Shown: in pieces, positions 41,585 to 51,107 of the stretch
How the letters are laid out: each line of letters begins with the position of its first letter
How positions within the stretch are numbered: the first letter of the stretch is position 1
Origin: an uncultured Lachnoclostridium sp.
Lineage (GTDB): Bacteria > Bacillota > Clostridia > Lachnospirales > Lachnospiraceae
DNA length: 64,000 nucleotides
Reading direction: 5' to 3'
Assembly (NCBI GenBank): GCA_902464595.1
Contig: CABQJX010000001.1
Span: 1 to 64,000 of the forward strand
Program-made: the position numbers and the translations under genes
The notes under the pieces: generated by a model
Database searches by the model: none
What the model was told of the DNA's origin: nothing
The model's input: the letters and a program-made list of their open reading frames with translations, nothing else

Positions 41585-43639
41585 ATGGCTAAGAAACAAG
41601 GAACTAAGTTTGTTACGTCGGATATTTTAAAATCATCGATTACGGGATCTTTCCAGAAGTTGGATCCCCGTTATATGATAAAAAATCCCGTAATGTTTGT
41701 GGTGGAAATTGGATTTTTTATCACGCTGATCCTGACATTTTTCCCCACCCTCTTTGGGGGCAGCGCCCAGTATCAAATTTATAATGGAATTGTCACCGTA
41801 ATTCTGTTTGTCACCGTCCTGTTTGCAAATTTTGCCGAGTCCGTGGCAGAGGGCCGTGGAAAGGCCCAGGCAGCTACCTTGAAAAAGACGAAACAGGATA
41901 CCATGGCAAGGCTGCTTTTGGAAGGCGGAAAGGAAAAGACCATCAGCGCTTCGGAATTGAAAAAAGGCGACATTGTCTTGGTAAAGATGGGGGAAGTGAT
42001 TCCAAATGACGGCGAGGTCATCGAGGGAGTTGCCTCCGTAGATGAATCGGCCATTACCGGCGAGTCCGCTCCTGTCACCAGGGAGGCGGGCGGAGATTTC
42101 TCCTCTGTAACAGGAGGGACTACCGTTGTGTCAGACTGGCTGAAAATACGGATTGTGGCGGAACCGGGGCACTCCTTCCTGGATAAGATGATCTCCCTGG
42201 TGGAGGGGGCTTCCAGACAGAAGACCCCAAATGAGATCGCGTTAAATACGCTGCTGATCGTGCTGACCCTGATCTTTCTTATCGTAGTGGTAACTTTATA
42301 TCCCTTTGCTGCGTATCTGGGTGTGGAAATCCCTATATCCTGGGCCATTGCACTGATGGTCTGCCTGATCCCTACCACCATCGGCGGCCTTCTGTCTGCC
42401 ATCGGTATTGCCGGTATGGATCGTGTGACCCGGTTTAACGTGATTGCCATGTCTGGTAAGGCGGTGGAAGCCTGCGGCGATGTGGACACTATGATCTTGG
42501 ATAAGACGGGAACCATTACGTATGGAAACAGGCTGGCAGCTGAATTTTATCCGGTAGCAGGGGTAGATAAAGGGGATCTGATTGATTACAGCGTCATGAG
42601 CTCCCTTATGGACAGCACGCCCGAGGGAAAATCAACGGTTGATCTGGGACGCCAGATGGGCTGTGTTTTGGACGACGGCATTGGGGAGCAGATGACCTTT
42701 ATTGAATTTACCGCCCAGACCAAGATGAGCGGTGTGGATTTAAAGGACGGAACCATGATCCGAAAGGGCGCTTCCGGGGCCATCGAGGAATTTGTTAAGA
42801 AAATGGGCGGACAGATCCCGGCAGATCTGGAGGAGATCGTCACACGGGTATCCAATCTGGGCGGCACGCCTCTGACCGTGTGCGTGGGAAATAAGATTTT
42901 GGGTGTTATTTACTTAAAGGATACGGTGAAACCGGGACTGGTGGAGCGGTTTGCCAGGTTAAGGGAGATCGGCATTAAAACAATTATGTGTACTGGCGAT
43001 AACCCTCTGACTGCAGCGACCATTGCCAAGGAAGCGGGAGTGGACGGCTTCATTGCAGAGTGCAAGCCGGAGGACAAGATCGAGGCCATTAAAAAGGAAC
43101 AGGCGGAGGGCAAGCTGGTAGCAATGACCGGAGACGGGACAAACGACGCCCCGGCCTTAGCCCAGGCGGACGTAGGGCTTGCAATGAACTCAGGAACCCA
43201 GGCGGCTAAGGAGGCGGCCAACATGGTAGATCTGGATTCTGACCCCACTAAGATCCTGGAAGTGGTAGAAATTGGAAAACAGCTTCTTATCACAAGAGGC
43301 TCTCTGACTACCTTCAGCGTGGCCAACGATATTGCAAAGTATTTTGCCATTATTCCGGCTATGTTTACTATGGTGTTGCCACAGATGCAGATATTAAACG
43401 TTATGCATCTAGCAACGCCGGCCAGCGCTATTTTGTCAGCGTTGATTTTTAACGCGATTATTATACCGGGCCTGATTCCCATTGCCATGAGGGGCGTCAA
43501 GTATAAGCCTATGAAAGCGGAAAAGATGCTGCTGAGAAATATGGGTATCTATGGGATGGGAGGAATTATTGTTCCCTTTGTGGGGATCAAGATCATTGAT
43601 CTGATAGTGGCTCCTCTGTTAGCCATGATGGGAATGTAA
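41585..43639 (+). CDS. kdpB: K+-transporting P-type ATPase, subunit B
   Basis: 684 residues, class IA P-type ATPase. It has the actuator-domain motif [15 protein letters not shown] (TGES loop), membrane motif [20 protein letters not shown], phosphorylation motif DKTGT with the aspartate at residue 306, and hinge motif [21 protein letters not shown]. All catalytic elements are intact. It hydrolyses ATP to drive K+ uptake through KdpA. AAGGAG precedes the ATG. Confidence 0.97.
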   Translation: MAKKQGTKFVTSDILKSSITGSFQKLDPRYMIKNPVMFVVEIGFFITLILTFFPTLFGGSAQYQIYNGIVTVILFVTVLFANFAESVAEGRGKAQAATLKKTKQDTMARLLLEGGKEKTISASELKKGDIVLVKMGEVIPNDGEVIEGVASVDESAITGESAPVTREAGGDFSSVTGGTTVVSDWLKIRIVAEPGHSFLDKMISLVEGASRQKTPNEIALNTLLIVLTLIFLIVVVTLYPFAAYLGVEIPISWAIALMVCLIPTTIGGLLSAIGIAGMDRVTRFNVIAMSGKAVEACGDVDTMILDKTGTITYGNRLAAEFYPVAGVDKGDLIDYSVMSSLMDSTPEGKSTVDLGRQMGCVLDDGIGEQMTFIEFTAQTKMSGVDLKDGTMIRKGASGAIEEFVKKMGGQIPADLEEIVTRVSNLGGTPLTVCVGNKILGVIYLKDTVKPGLVERFARLREIGIKTIMCTGDNPLTAATIAKEAGVDGFIAECKPEDKIEAIKKEQAEGKLVAMTGDGTNDAPALAQADVGLAMNSGTQAAKEAANMVDLDSDPTKILEVVEIGKQLLITRGSLTTFSVANDIAKYFAIIPAMFTMVLPQMQILNVMHLATPASAILSALIFNAIIIPGLIPIAMRGVKYKPMKAEKMLLRNMGIYGMGGIIVPFVGIKIIDLIVAPLLAMMGM

Positions 43640-43652
43640 GGAGGAAAGTTCT

Positions 43653-44297
43653 ATGAAAACCTTTGGTAAAATGTTTAAGACAGCATTTATATTCTGCATG
43701 GTTATGATTGTGACCTGCTCATTTATCTACCCGTTGGCCCTTACGGGGGTCAGCCAGCTGACCATGAAGGAGAAGGCAAACGGAAGCCTGATAGACAGCG
43801 AGGGGAACCTTACAGCCAACAGGGAGGAGGCTGTGGGGTCTGCCCTTCTGGGACAGGATTTCACAGCGGATTATTTCTTTTGCGGGAGAGTGTCCTCTGT
43901 GGGCTACAACACCTATACAGAGGAGCAGAAGGCGAGCGGGGAGTATGGCGGCGTATCCTCAGGAACCTTTAATTATGCCAATTCCAATCCAGACCTAGAG
44001 GCCAGGATCCGGGAAGACTTGGATGAATTTCTGGCTTCCCATCCCGGGGTAAAGGCGGAAGATATACCGGCAGACCTTCTCACAGCTTCCGGATCCGGAC
44101 TGGATCCCCATATCAGCCCGGAAGCCGCTAGGGTTCAGATTACCGCAGTAGCGGAAAACTCCGGGCTGAGCGAGGAGATCGTCACCGAGATCGTGGAAGA
44201 AAATACAGAGCGCAAAGTACTGGGGGTATTTGGAGAGGAGCGGGTCAATGTGTTAAAATGCAATCTGGCAGTAGCAAAGGCGATGGGGCTGATATAA
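43653..44297 (+). CDS. kdpC: K+-transporting ATPase, subunit C
   Basis: 214 residues: one N-terminal membrane helix (about 10-30) and a periplasmic-side domain with the family patterns GSALLGQDFTADYFFCGRVSSVGYN, SGSGLDPHISPEAARVQ and FGEERVNVLKCNLAVA. KdpC stabilises the KdpFABC complex. The stop is immediately followed by the start of the first kdpD gene (no gap). Confidence 0.96.
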   Translation: MKTFGKMFKTAFIFCMVMIVTCSFIYPLALTGVSQLTMKEKANGSLIDSEGNLTANREEAVGSALLGQDFTADYFFCGRVSSVGYNTYTEEQKASGEYGGVSSGTFNYANSNPDLEARIREDLDEFLASHPGVKAEDIPADLLTASGSGLDPHISPEAARVQITAVAENSGLSEEIVTEIVEENTERKVLGVFGEERVNVLKCNLAVAKAMGLI

Positions 44298-46298
44298 ATG
44301 GAGGATCAGAGACCGGATTCGGAGCAGCTTTTAAAGCGGCTTCAGTATGAGGAAAGGGAACAGCAGAAAAAGAATAAGGGAAAGCTCAAGATATTCCTGG
44401 GATATGCGGCAGGATCCGGCAAGACATATACCATGCTGGAGGCAGCCCATGAGGCGAAAAAGCAAGGCGTTGACGTGGTGGCTGGGTATATTGAGCCACA
44501 TGCCCGGCCGGATACCCAGGCCCTTACAAGAGGGCTGGAATCCCTTCCTCCATTGATGATCGACTATAAAGGGGTTAAGCTAAGAGAGTTTGATCTGGAC
44601 GGAGCCTTAAAGAGGAAACCACAGCTGATCTTGGTGGATGAATTAGCCCACACCAATGCAAAGGGATGCCGCAATGAAAAGCGGTATCAGGATGTAAAGG
44701 AGCTTCTGCGTCAGGGGATCAGCGTCTATACCACCATCAATATCCAGCATTTGGAAAGTCTCAATGACCTGGTGGGGAATATTACCCATATCGATGTCCG
44801 GGAACGGATCCCAGACACGGTGTTCGATCATGCGGATCAGGTGGAAGTCATTGACATCGAGCCGGAAGAACTGATTGAACGGATGAGGGAGGGAAAAATC
44901 TACCAGGCCCAGCAGGCAGAACGGGCATTGCAGAATTTTTTCCGCCGGGAAAAGCTGGCTGCATTGCGGGAGATTGCTTTGAGGCGTACCGCAGACCGGG
45001 TCAACCGGATTGCCGAGGAGGAGAGAAACCTTTTAGGAAATCAGGATTATCACACGGGAGAACACATTTTAGTGTGCATCACGGCAGCCCCGTCCAGCGC
45101 CAAGGTCATTCGCACTGCCTCCCGTTTAGCGGACGCCTTTCATGGGAAGCTTACCGGGCTTTGTGTGGAAACGCCGGGAATGCAGGAGGCTGACGACAAG
45201 ACAAAGGCAGCTTTAAGGAGCAATATGGAGATGGCAAAGCTGTTAGGGGCAAAGATCGTCACCGTTTTTGGTTCCGATATTGCCGCTCAGATCGCTCAGT
45301 ACGCCATGGTCAGCAATGTGTCAAAGATCGTTCTTGGGAGAACCAATCATTTTACCATGCGCCCCATGTACCGTTCCGAGCTTCTGGAGAAGCTCACCTA
45401 CATGGCTCCCAATATCGATGTGTATATTATCCCGGATATGCGTCAGACAAAGCGGTATCGTCCAAGAAAGAACCAGAAAAAGAAAACAGAGGACTGGAAA
45501 AGGATCATGGCAGATTTTTCTATGATCACGGGGATCATGTTGTGTGCGACCGCCATGGCCCTGATCCTAAGGACGTTGGAATTTTCAGAAGCAAACACCA
45601 TCATGATCTACCTGTTAGGAGTGCTTCTGTCCGCTTACCTTGCAAACCGGAAGCTCTGCGCCCTTTACTCGGCTTTGATCAGCGTTCTGCTGTTTAACTT
45701 CTTTTTCACAGAGCCTTTTTACGGCCTCAAGGCATATGATAAGACCTATCCGGCCACCTTTCTTATGCTTTTTGTGGTAGGGCTTTTTACGGGAACTATG
45801 ACGGGAAAGCTGAAACGGCAGAATCTGGAGAGCGCCAAGACGGCTCACAGGACGGAGATCTTGCTGGAAAATAGCCAGAAGCTGCGGCGCTGTAAGTCAA
45901 AGGCTGACGTGTGGTCACAGGTAGCGGTACAGTCCGGCAGGCTTTTAAATTTGTCTGTCCTGATCTATCCTGTGAGTGAAAATGGAATCATGGAGGCTCC
46001 TCTTTTATTTCCAAGACAGGGAATGGATCGTTCCTGTCTGGAAACCTGCGTTAATTCCCAGGAAAAGGGAGTGGTTCAATGGGTAATCGCAAACCGCCAC
46101 CGCGCTGGGGCCTGTACCCATACGCTTCCAGACGCGGCGGCCATGTACCTTCCCATTTGGGATGAGGAGAAAGTTCGGGGAGTTATGGGAATCCTTTTGG
46201 AGGAGCGAAGGCCGATTGAGGAGTTTGAGTACGGGCTGCTGATCGCTATGCTCAACGAAGCAGGAGTAAAGTTACAGGATACATTTCTAACGGATTGA
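44298..46298 (+). CDS. KdpD-type sensor lacking the kinase module (KdpD1)
   Basis: 666 residues. An intact N-terminal KdpD ATPase domain has Walker A YAAGSGKTYTM (about 36-46) and LILVDELAHTNAKG. A universal-stress-type domain begins near EHILVCITAAPSSAKVIRTA (about 255), then four membrane helices (DUF4118, about 405-500) with the FFTEPFYGLKAYD motif, and a GAF-like region to the end. There is no H-box or HATPase domain, so this protein cannot phosphorylate KdpE by itself. The missing kinase module is present in the next gene, which lacks a working N-terminal domain. Not a frameshift: the two proteins overlap in their USP, membrane and GAF regions. Confidence 0.92.
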   Translation: MEDQRPDSEQLLKRLQYEEREQQKKNKGKLKIFLGYAAGSGKTYTMLEAAHEAKKQGVDVVAGYIEPHARPDTQALTRGLESLPPLMIDYKGVKLREFDLDGALKRKPQLILVDELAHTNAKGCRNEKRYQDVKELLRQGISVYTTINIQHLESLNDLVGNITHIDVRERIPDTVFDHADQVEVIDIEPEELIERMREGKIYQAQQAERALQNFFRREKLAALREIALRRTADRVNRIAEEERNLLGNQDYHTGEHILVCITAAPSSAKVIRTASRLADAFHGKLTGLCVETPGMQEADDKTKAALRSNMEMAKLLGAKIVTVFGSDIAAQIAQYAMVSNVSKIVLGRTNHFTMRPMYRSELLEKLTYMAPNIDVYIIPDMRQTKRYRPRKNQKKKTEDWKRIMADFSMITGIMLCATAMALILRTLEFSEANTIMIYLLGVLLSAYLANRKLCALYSALISVLLFNFFFTEPFYGLKAYDKTYPATFLMLFVVGLFTGTMTGKLKRQNLESAKTAHRTEILLENSQKLRRCKSKADVWSQVAVQSGRLLNLSVLIYPVSENGIMEAPLLFPRQGMDRSCLETCVNSQEKGVVQWVIANRHRAGACTHTLPDAAAMYLPIWDEEKVRGVMGILLEERRPIEEFEYGLLIAMLNEAGVKLQDTFLTD

Positions 46299-46308
46299 CG
46301 GACATTTG

Positions 46309-46333
46309 GGGGAGGGAAAAAGCCTCCCCTGTC
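46309..46333 (+). terminator. Hairpin between the two kdpD genes
   Basis: GGGGAGG (46309-46315) pairs with CCTCCCC (46323-46329) around GAAAAAG, followed by a weak T-rich TGTCTTTATA. A TATAAT at 46393-46398 without a good -35 follows, so KdpD2-KdpE may be attenuated from the structural genes and have their own promoter. Confidence 0.6.
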
Positions 46334-46476
46334 TTTATATAATTTTAATATCTTCTTCCCAGTCTATCATACCGCCTTAATACGATCCGGGATATAATGA
46401 AGGCAAAAGCGGAAAAAGTATATAGGGCAGGAAACACAAATAGAGCAGGTATCCCGCCTGCTGTGGGAGGTAAAGG

Positions 46477-48606
46477 ATGGAAGATCAGAGGGGATGCGGA
46501 AGCAAAAGAAGCAGCCTGAAAAAAATTTTGGAATACATAGCGGGTATGGGAAAAAAATGCTCTGTTCTGCGGAATGCTGCTTCCAGGGATAATGGGTGGA
46601 TAGAAGAACAGCGAAAAGAAGAACAGAAAGCGGAAGAAAGGGAGGAACAAAAAAATGAGCATATTCTCGTATGCCTGTCTCCCTCCCCTTCTAACAGAAA
46701 GATTATCCGTACAGCTACCCGGATGTCTCAGGCATTTCACGCAAACTTTACGGCATTGTTTGTAAAAACGCCGGAATCCTCCCGTATGGATGCAGACAGC
46801 ATCAGAAGGCTCCAGGAAAATATACATTTGGCAGAACAGATGGGGGCAAAAGTGGAGGTGCTCTACAGTGATGATATTTCCTTTCAGATCGCAGAATTTG
46901 CCCGGCTGTCCGGTGTGACTAAGGTCGTTATGGGGAGAAGCGCGGCCATCAGACATCGCTTATGGGGAAAGACTCCCCTGACAGAACGGCTTATTTTGAA
47001 TGCTCCAAACCTGGACGTATACATTATCCCAGATGCGGTGGCGGTGAAAGATTTGTATCACGTAAAAAAGGCGGCAAAGAACAGCGTCATTTTCTCAGCG
47101 AGAGATATTCTAAAGAGCGCGGGGCTTCTTTTGGCAGCCAGCTTGGTGGGGTTCTTTTTCTATAATTTGGGAATTAGTGAGGCCAACATTATCACTATTT
47201 ATGTATTGAGTGTGCTCCTGACTGCGCTTGTGACAAAAAACAGGGTATACAGCATGATTTCCTCCATTGTGAGCGTGCTGGTATTTAATTTTTTGTTTAC
47301 GGATCCGAAATTTTCATTGCAGGCCTATGATGCAGGTTATCCTATTACTTTTGCGGTTATGTTCCTGGCTGCGTTTATCACCGGCTCTTTGGTTATGCGC
47401 CTCAAGGATCACGCAAAGCAGTCCGCCAGGGTAGCTTTTCGTACCAGGATCCTGTTTGATACAAACCGTTTGCTGCAGCAGGCAAAGGAACGGGAAGATA
47501 TTATCTCCGTCACCGTCAGGCAGCTGGCAAAGCTTTTGGAACGGGATATGGTGGTGTACATGGAGGAAAATGGACAGCTGGGGGAACCCAGGGTGTTTCC
47601 GTGGGCGGAAAATGCGGAGCAGGAAAAGCATATTTCAGGAAAAGAACGTCAGGTGGCTCTGTGGACGTTTCAAAACAACAAACATGCCGGAGCCGCAACA
47701 GAGACCTTTTCGGATGCTGAATGCCAGTATCTGGCAATCCGTGTAAATGATAACGTCTATGGCGTCATCGGGATCGTTTTGGGAGCGGATACTCTGGAAG
47801 CCTTTGAAAATAGTATTCTTTTGTCTGTTTTGGGGGAGTGCGCCCTGGCTCTGGAAAATGAGAGGAGCATCCGGGAGAAGGAGGAGGCAGAGGTTTTGGC
47901 CAGGAATGAGCAGCTGAGGGCCAATCTGCTGCGGGCTATCTCCCATGATCTCAGGACACCCTTGACTTCTATATCCGGCAATGCCAGCAATCTTCTGTCT
48001 ATCGGAGGGGAGCTGGACGAAGAGACAAAGCAGCAGCTGTACACGGACATCTATAATGATTCCATGTGGCTGATTAATATGGTAGAAAACCTGCTGTCTA
48101 CTTCCCGGCTGGTGGGTGGAAAGCTGAATCTGAATATAACGGAGGATCTCATTGATGATGTGATTGCGGAGGCCATGCAGCATGTGAACAAGAGAAGTGC
48201 GGAACATTCCATCACAATAGAAACGGAAGATGGGCTGCTTTTGGCGAAAATGGATTCCAGGCTAATCGTTCAAGTTATCATCAATCTGGTTAATAATGCC
48301 ATTGATTATACCCCGAAGGGATCCCATATATGGATCCGGGTAAAAACAGAGGATGGGAAAGCGGTAATCTCGGTTGCAGATGATGGAAACGGAATACCGG
48401 ACGAGGCCAAGAAGAAGGTGTTCGATCTGTTTTACAGCGGGGAAAATAAGGTAGCGGACAGCCGTAGAAGCTGCGGAATTGGACTGTCCCTGTGCAAGTC
48501 GATTATCAATGCTCATGGAGGGAAGATTACTGTATCAGATAACGTACCCCATGGGGCAGTCTTTACATTTACATTACCGGCAGAGGAGGTACACTGGCAT
48601 GAATAA
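46477..48606 (+). CDS. kdpD: KdpD-type histidine kinase with degenerate N-terminal domain (KdpD2)
   Basis: 709 residues. After a short N-terminus come a universal-stress domain (EHILVCLSPSPSNRKIIRTA, about 61-80), DUF4118 membrane helices with FLFTDPKFSLQAYD, and a GAF region. A full kinase follows: HisKA LLRAISHDLRTPLTSISGN (His near residue 491) and HATPase with NLVNNAIDYTPKG and DDGNGIPDE. The KdpD ATPase domain is missing, but residues 14-40 align with the P-loop region of KdpD1 (LKKILEYIAGMGKKCSVL versus LKIFLGYAAGSGKTYTML). The catalytic SGKT has become MGKK. Both proteins start MEDQR. The stop overlaps kdpE by 8 bases. Confidence 0.93.
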   Translation: MEDQRGCGSKRSSLKKILEYIAGMGKKCSVLRNAASRDNGWIEEQRKEEQKAEEREEQKNEHILVCLSPSPSNRKIIRTATRMSQAFHANFTALFVKTPESSRMDADSIRRLQENIHLAEQMGAKVEVLYSDDISFQIAEFARLSGVTKVVMGRSAAIRHRLWGKTPLTERLILNAPNLDVYIIPDAVAVKDLYHVKKAAKNSVIFSARDILKSAGLLLAASLVGFFFYNLGISEANIITIYVLSVLLTALVTKNRVYSMISSIVSVLVFNFLFTDPKFSLQAYDAGYPITFAVMFLAAFITGSLVMRLKDHAKQSARVAFRTRILFDTNRLLQQAKEREDIISVTVRQLAKLLERDMVVYMEENGQLGEPRVFPWAENAEQEKHISGKERQVALWTFQNNKHAGAATETFSDAECQYLAIRVNDNVYGVIGIVLGADTLEAFENSILLSVLGECALALENERSIREKEEAEVLARNEQLRANLLRAISHDLRTPLTSISGNASNLLSIGGELDEETKQQLYTDIYNDSMWLINMVENLLSTSRLVGGKLNLNITEDLIDDVIAEAMQHVNKRSAEHSITIETEDGLLLAKMDSRLIVQVIINLVNNAIDYTPKGSHIWIRVKTEDGKAVISVADDGNGIPDEAKKKVFDLFYSGENKVADSRRSCGIGLSLCKSIINAHGGKITVSDNVPHGAVFTFTLPAEEVHWHE

Positions 48607-49300
48607 ACCTTTGATTTTAGTGGTAGAGGATGACAAATCAGTGAGCAATTTGATTGCAACCGTTTTAAAGACCCATGATTACCGCTATCTCTCAGCGGCA
48701 AACGGAGCAACAGCAGTCATCGAGGCTTCTTCCCATAATCCTGAGATCGTTTTGCTGGATCTGGGGCTTCCAGATATGAGCGGCGTGGAAGTTATAAAAA
48801 AGATCCGCTCCTGGTCTAACATGCCTATTGTTGTGATCAGCGCCAGAAATGAGGATAAGGATAAAATTGAGGCGCTGGATGCAGGGGCAGATGATTATCT
48901 GACAAAACCGTTTTCCGTGGAGGAGCTGTTAGCGCGACTGAGAGCGATTACCAGGCGGCTGCCTGTGCTTATGGCCCAGGAGGCTTCTCAAAGCGCGGAG
49001 TTTGTTAACGGTGCTTTGCATATCAATTACGCTGCGGGCTGCGCTTACCTACATGGGGAGGAGCTTCATCTCACGCCTATTGAATACAAGCTTCTATGCC
49101 TTTTGGCAAGGAATGTGGGGAGGGTTCTGACTCATACCTTCATTTTGCAGAATATATGGGGAACTGCCGCCGCGGACGATATTACATCCTTGAGGGTGTT
49201 TATGGCGACCCTGAGAAAGAAGATTGATGCCTCTCCCGATGCGCCTCAGTATATCCAGACTCATGTGGGAGTGGGATACCGTATGGTAAAGGTAGAATAG
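48599..49300 (+). CDS. kdpE: KdpE response regulator
   Basis: 233 residues, OmpR/PhoB family: receiver domain with VVEDDKSV acidic pocket, phospho-acceptor Asp in IVLLDLGLPDMSG (about D53), Lys in DDYLTKPFS, and a C-terminal winged helix (ELHLTPIEYKLLCLLARNVGRVLTHTFIL… RVFMATLRKKI). ATG 48599 is preceded by GAGGAGG; a longer upstream reading lies in the kinase gene and is not coding. It probably activates kdp through the direct repeats at 39437-39455. Confidence 0.95.
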   Translation: MNKPLILVVEDDKSVSNLIATVLKTHDYRYLSAANGATAVIEASSHNPEIVLLDLGLPDMSGVEVIKKIRSWSNMPIVVISARNEDKDKIEALDAGADDYLTKPFSVEELLARLRAITRRLPVLMAQEASQSAEFVNGALHINYAAGCAYLHGEELHLTPIEYKLLCLLARNVGRVLTHTFILQNIWGTAAADDITSLRVFMATLRKKIDASPDAPQYIQTHVGVGYRMVKVE

Positions 49301-49334
49301 GGGAACAGAAGATCTGCTTTGTGGGAATAAAAAC

Positions 49335-49385
49335 GCCAGCGGCTTCTTCCTTAATATAAAGACAGTTCAGGAAGAAGCCGCTGGC
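49335..49385 (-). terminator. Terminator of the AbrB-like gene (minus strand)
   Basis: A perfect 16-bp stem joins 49335-49350 and 49370-49385 with a 19-base loop. Read on the minus strand it is followed by GTTTTTATT, so it ends the minus-strand gene; on the plus strand there is no T run but the stem could still slow transcripts from kdpE. Confidence 0.85.
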
Positions 49386-49448
49386 CAAGGATCCCACACG
49401 TCAGGATCCGTCAATGGATATGCAAGATTCTGTTTGTTCATTATAATA

Positions 49449-49715
49449 CTATGGCTCGCTTACATTAAGGCCGGCCAGCTTTGCCAGTGCGATCACAGAC
49501 TGGCGGGATACCTTTTTTCCTTCATATTCCAGAAGATCATCGGTACTTCCATTGAAAATGTCTGCGCTCTCTGCCTTTCTTAAAATGATGCAGTCGTCTT
49601 GAACCGTGATCTCCAGCCCGTCTTTCACATCCAAGTCCAGGCTCCTTCTCAGCTCAATGGGAAGGGTGATCCGGCCCAATTCATCCAGCTTGCGGATTAC
49701 TCCAGTTGTCTTCAT
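49449..49715 (-). CDS. AbrB/SpoVT-type transcription regulator
   Basis: 88 residues with an N-terminal swapped-hairpin AbrB DNA-binding domain: TGVIRKLDELGRITLPIELRRSL (4-26), DLDVKDGLEITVQDDCIILRKAE. The C-terminal 35 residues (LLEYEGKKVSRQSVIALAKLAGL) would mediate assembly. AbrB-type proteins are transition-state regulators. It lies alone on the minus strand between the kdp and fatty-acid operons with its own promoter and terminator; GGGGG precedes the ATG. Confidence 0.9.
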   Translation of the reverse strand: MKTTGVIRKLDELGRITLPIELRRSLDLDVKDGLEITVQDDCIILRKAESADIFNGSTDDLLEYEGKKVSRQSVIALAKLAGLNVSEP

Positions 49716-49763
49716 GATAATACCCCCTTATCGAAATTGTATTTCCCCCATATGTACAAATTT

Positions 49764-49792
49764 AACTTATCAGATTCAGAGATGAAAGTCAA
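49764..49792 (-). promoter_or_regulatory. Candidate promoter of the AbrB-like gene
   Basis: On the minus strand TTGACT (49792-49787), 17-nt spacer, TAAGTT (49769-49764). The -10 is weak, the -35 good. The start codon follows after about 50 bases. Confidence 0.45.
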
Positions 49793-49881
49793 TATATGTA
49801 AATATCAGATTTAGTAAAAAGCGGCAGGAAATAGTAAAAATAGAAAGGATAGACAGCACGCTGGGACAGATATAAAAATAC

Positions 49882-49910
49882 TTGACAAACAGGTAGCTTT
49901 CTTGTAGTAT
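49882..49910 (+). promoter_or_regulatory. Promoter of the fatty acid synthesis operon
   Basis: TTGACA (49882-49887), 17-nt spacer, TAGTAT (49905-49910), the same hexamers and spacing as the tRNA-Sec promoter. It lies about 90 bases upstream of fabH and is immediately followed by a palindromic operator. Confidence 0.85.
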
Positions 49911-49929
49911 TACTTTGATGTTCAAAGTA
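49911..49929. promoter_or_regulatory. FabT-type operator
   Basis: TACTTTGATGTTCAAAGTA is a perfect 19-bp palindrome (8+3+8) covering the expected transcription start. It matches the TTTGA-N3-TCAAA core bound by the MarR-family repressor FabT in streptococci and relatives. No marR/fabT gene is in the window; elsewhere fabT is usually the first gene of this operon. Confidence 0.75.
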
Positions 49930-50002
49930 TTTCCACTGAGCAAGCAAATGAAGGAAGGTATGAGTCCGCTGAGCACTGATGGATTCGGGACAGGTGAAAA
50001 GA

Positions 50003-50965
50003 ATGACAACAAGAATCATAGGAACCGGTTCATATGTGCCGGAGCAGATCGTGACTAATGACGACCTGGCAGCGATCGTGGAGACAAATGATGAGTGGAT
50101 CCGCAGCCGCACCGGTATCGGACAGAGGCGGATCGCTACGGTGGAGAGCACTTCCTATATGGCAGCAAGAGCGGCTGAGAGAGCTTTGGAGAACAGCGGA
50201 GTGAAGGCGGAGGAGATTGATCTGATCCTGTTAGCCACATCATCTCCGGATTTCTGTTTCCCCAACGGAGCCTGTGAGGTTCAGGGCCTGCTGGGGGCAG
50301 TGAATGCAGCCTGCTTTGATATTAGCGCAGCCTGCACGGGATTTGTATATGCTCTTAATACCGCCCATGCGTTCATAAGCAGCGGAATGTACCGCACAGC
50401 GCTGGTGATCGGCGCAGATGTGCTGAGCAAGCTGATCGACTGGACGGACCGGAGTACCTGCGTCCTCTTTGGCGACGGCGCCGGGGCAGCTGTGGTGCGG
50501 GCAGATGAAATAGGGATCATAGCCTCCAATATGCATTCCGAGGGAAGCAAGGGATCTGTTTTGACCTGCGGTTCCCGTACCAACGGAAATTTCCTTTTGG
50601 GAAAGAAGCCGGAATTAGGCTATATGACCATGGACGGCCAGGAGGTATTTAAGTTTGCAGTTAAGAGAGTGCCTCAGTGTATTACGGAGGTGCTGGAGGC
50701 TGGGGGAATATCCCCGGAGGCTGTAGACCACTTTGCAGTCCATCAGGCGAATTACAGGATTATCGAATCCATTGCCAAACGTCTGAAGGTAAGTATTGAC
50801 CGTTTCCCTGTAAATATGGAACATTATGGAAATACATCAGGTGCTTCCGTACCCATTCTCTTAGATGAGATGAACCGGGGCGGCCTGTTAAAGCCAGGGG
50901 ACAAGGTGGTGCTGTCAGGCTTTGGAGCCGGGCTGACCTGGGGAGCTCTTTTGTTAGAGTGGTAG
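50003..50965 (+). CDS. fabH: 3-oxoacyl-ACP synthase III
   Basis: 320 residues. The first condensing enzyme of fatty acid synthesis joins acetyl-CoA and malonyl-ACP. The active-site cysteine is near residue 111 in ISAACTGFVYAL, the histidine in HFAVHQANYRII and the asparagine in HYGNTSGASVP, giving the complete Cys-His-Asn triad. ATG 50003 (MTTRIIGTGSYVP) gives the normal N-terminus and follows AGGTG; an ATG at 49979 would add eight atypical residues. First gene of the operon behind the FabT-type operator. Confidence 0.95.
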   Translation: MTTRIIGTGSYVPEQIVTNDDLAAIVETNDEWIRSRTGIGQRRIATVESTSYMAARAAERALENSGVKAEEIDLILLATSSPDFCFPNGACEVQGLLGAVNAACFDISAACTGFVYALNTAHAFISSGMYRTALVIGADVLSKLIDWTDRSTCVLFGDGAGAAVVRADEIGIIASNMHSEGSKGSVLTCGSRTNGNFLLGKKPELGYMTMDGQEVFKFAVKRVPQCITEVLEAGGISPEAVDHFAVHQANYRIIESIAKRLKVSIDRFPVNMEHYGNTSGASVPILLDEMNRGGLLKPGDKVVLSGFGAGLTWGALLLEW

Positions 50966-51107
50966 GACACCATGAAAGGTTGGTAAGCGTTCAGCTGTGT
51001 AAAACAGCAAAGATTCCAGGCTGAGAGAGCTTTGGCCGGAAGCTGCGCAGGGTTTTGCAGGGCTGAGAGAAAAATATATAAAATCATTAAAAAAGGAGAA
51101 TAAAACC

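Noticed and set aside
41779..42516. 245-codon open frame on the minus strand inside kdpB
   Set aside because: It is antisense to the highly conserved kdpB sequence and Ser/Thr/Pro-rich, typical of reverse-strand shadows.
46345..46956. 203-codon open frame on the minus strand across the start of KdpD2
   Set aside because: It is antisense to a clear kinase gene, has low-complexity Phe/Ser/Pro-rich composition and no ribosome site.
48479..48598. Longer N-terminus for KdpE
   Set aside because: The extension lies inside the kinase ATP-binding domain in another frame; the receiver domain begins normally at ATG 48599 with GAGGAGG before it.
44298..48606. Single kdpD broken by a frameshift
   Set aside because: Both parts contain their own USP, membrane and GAF domains with diverged sequence and separate ribosome sites, so this is a duplication, not a split.
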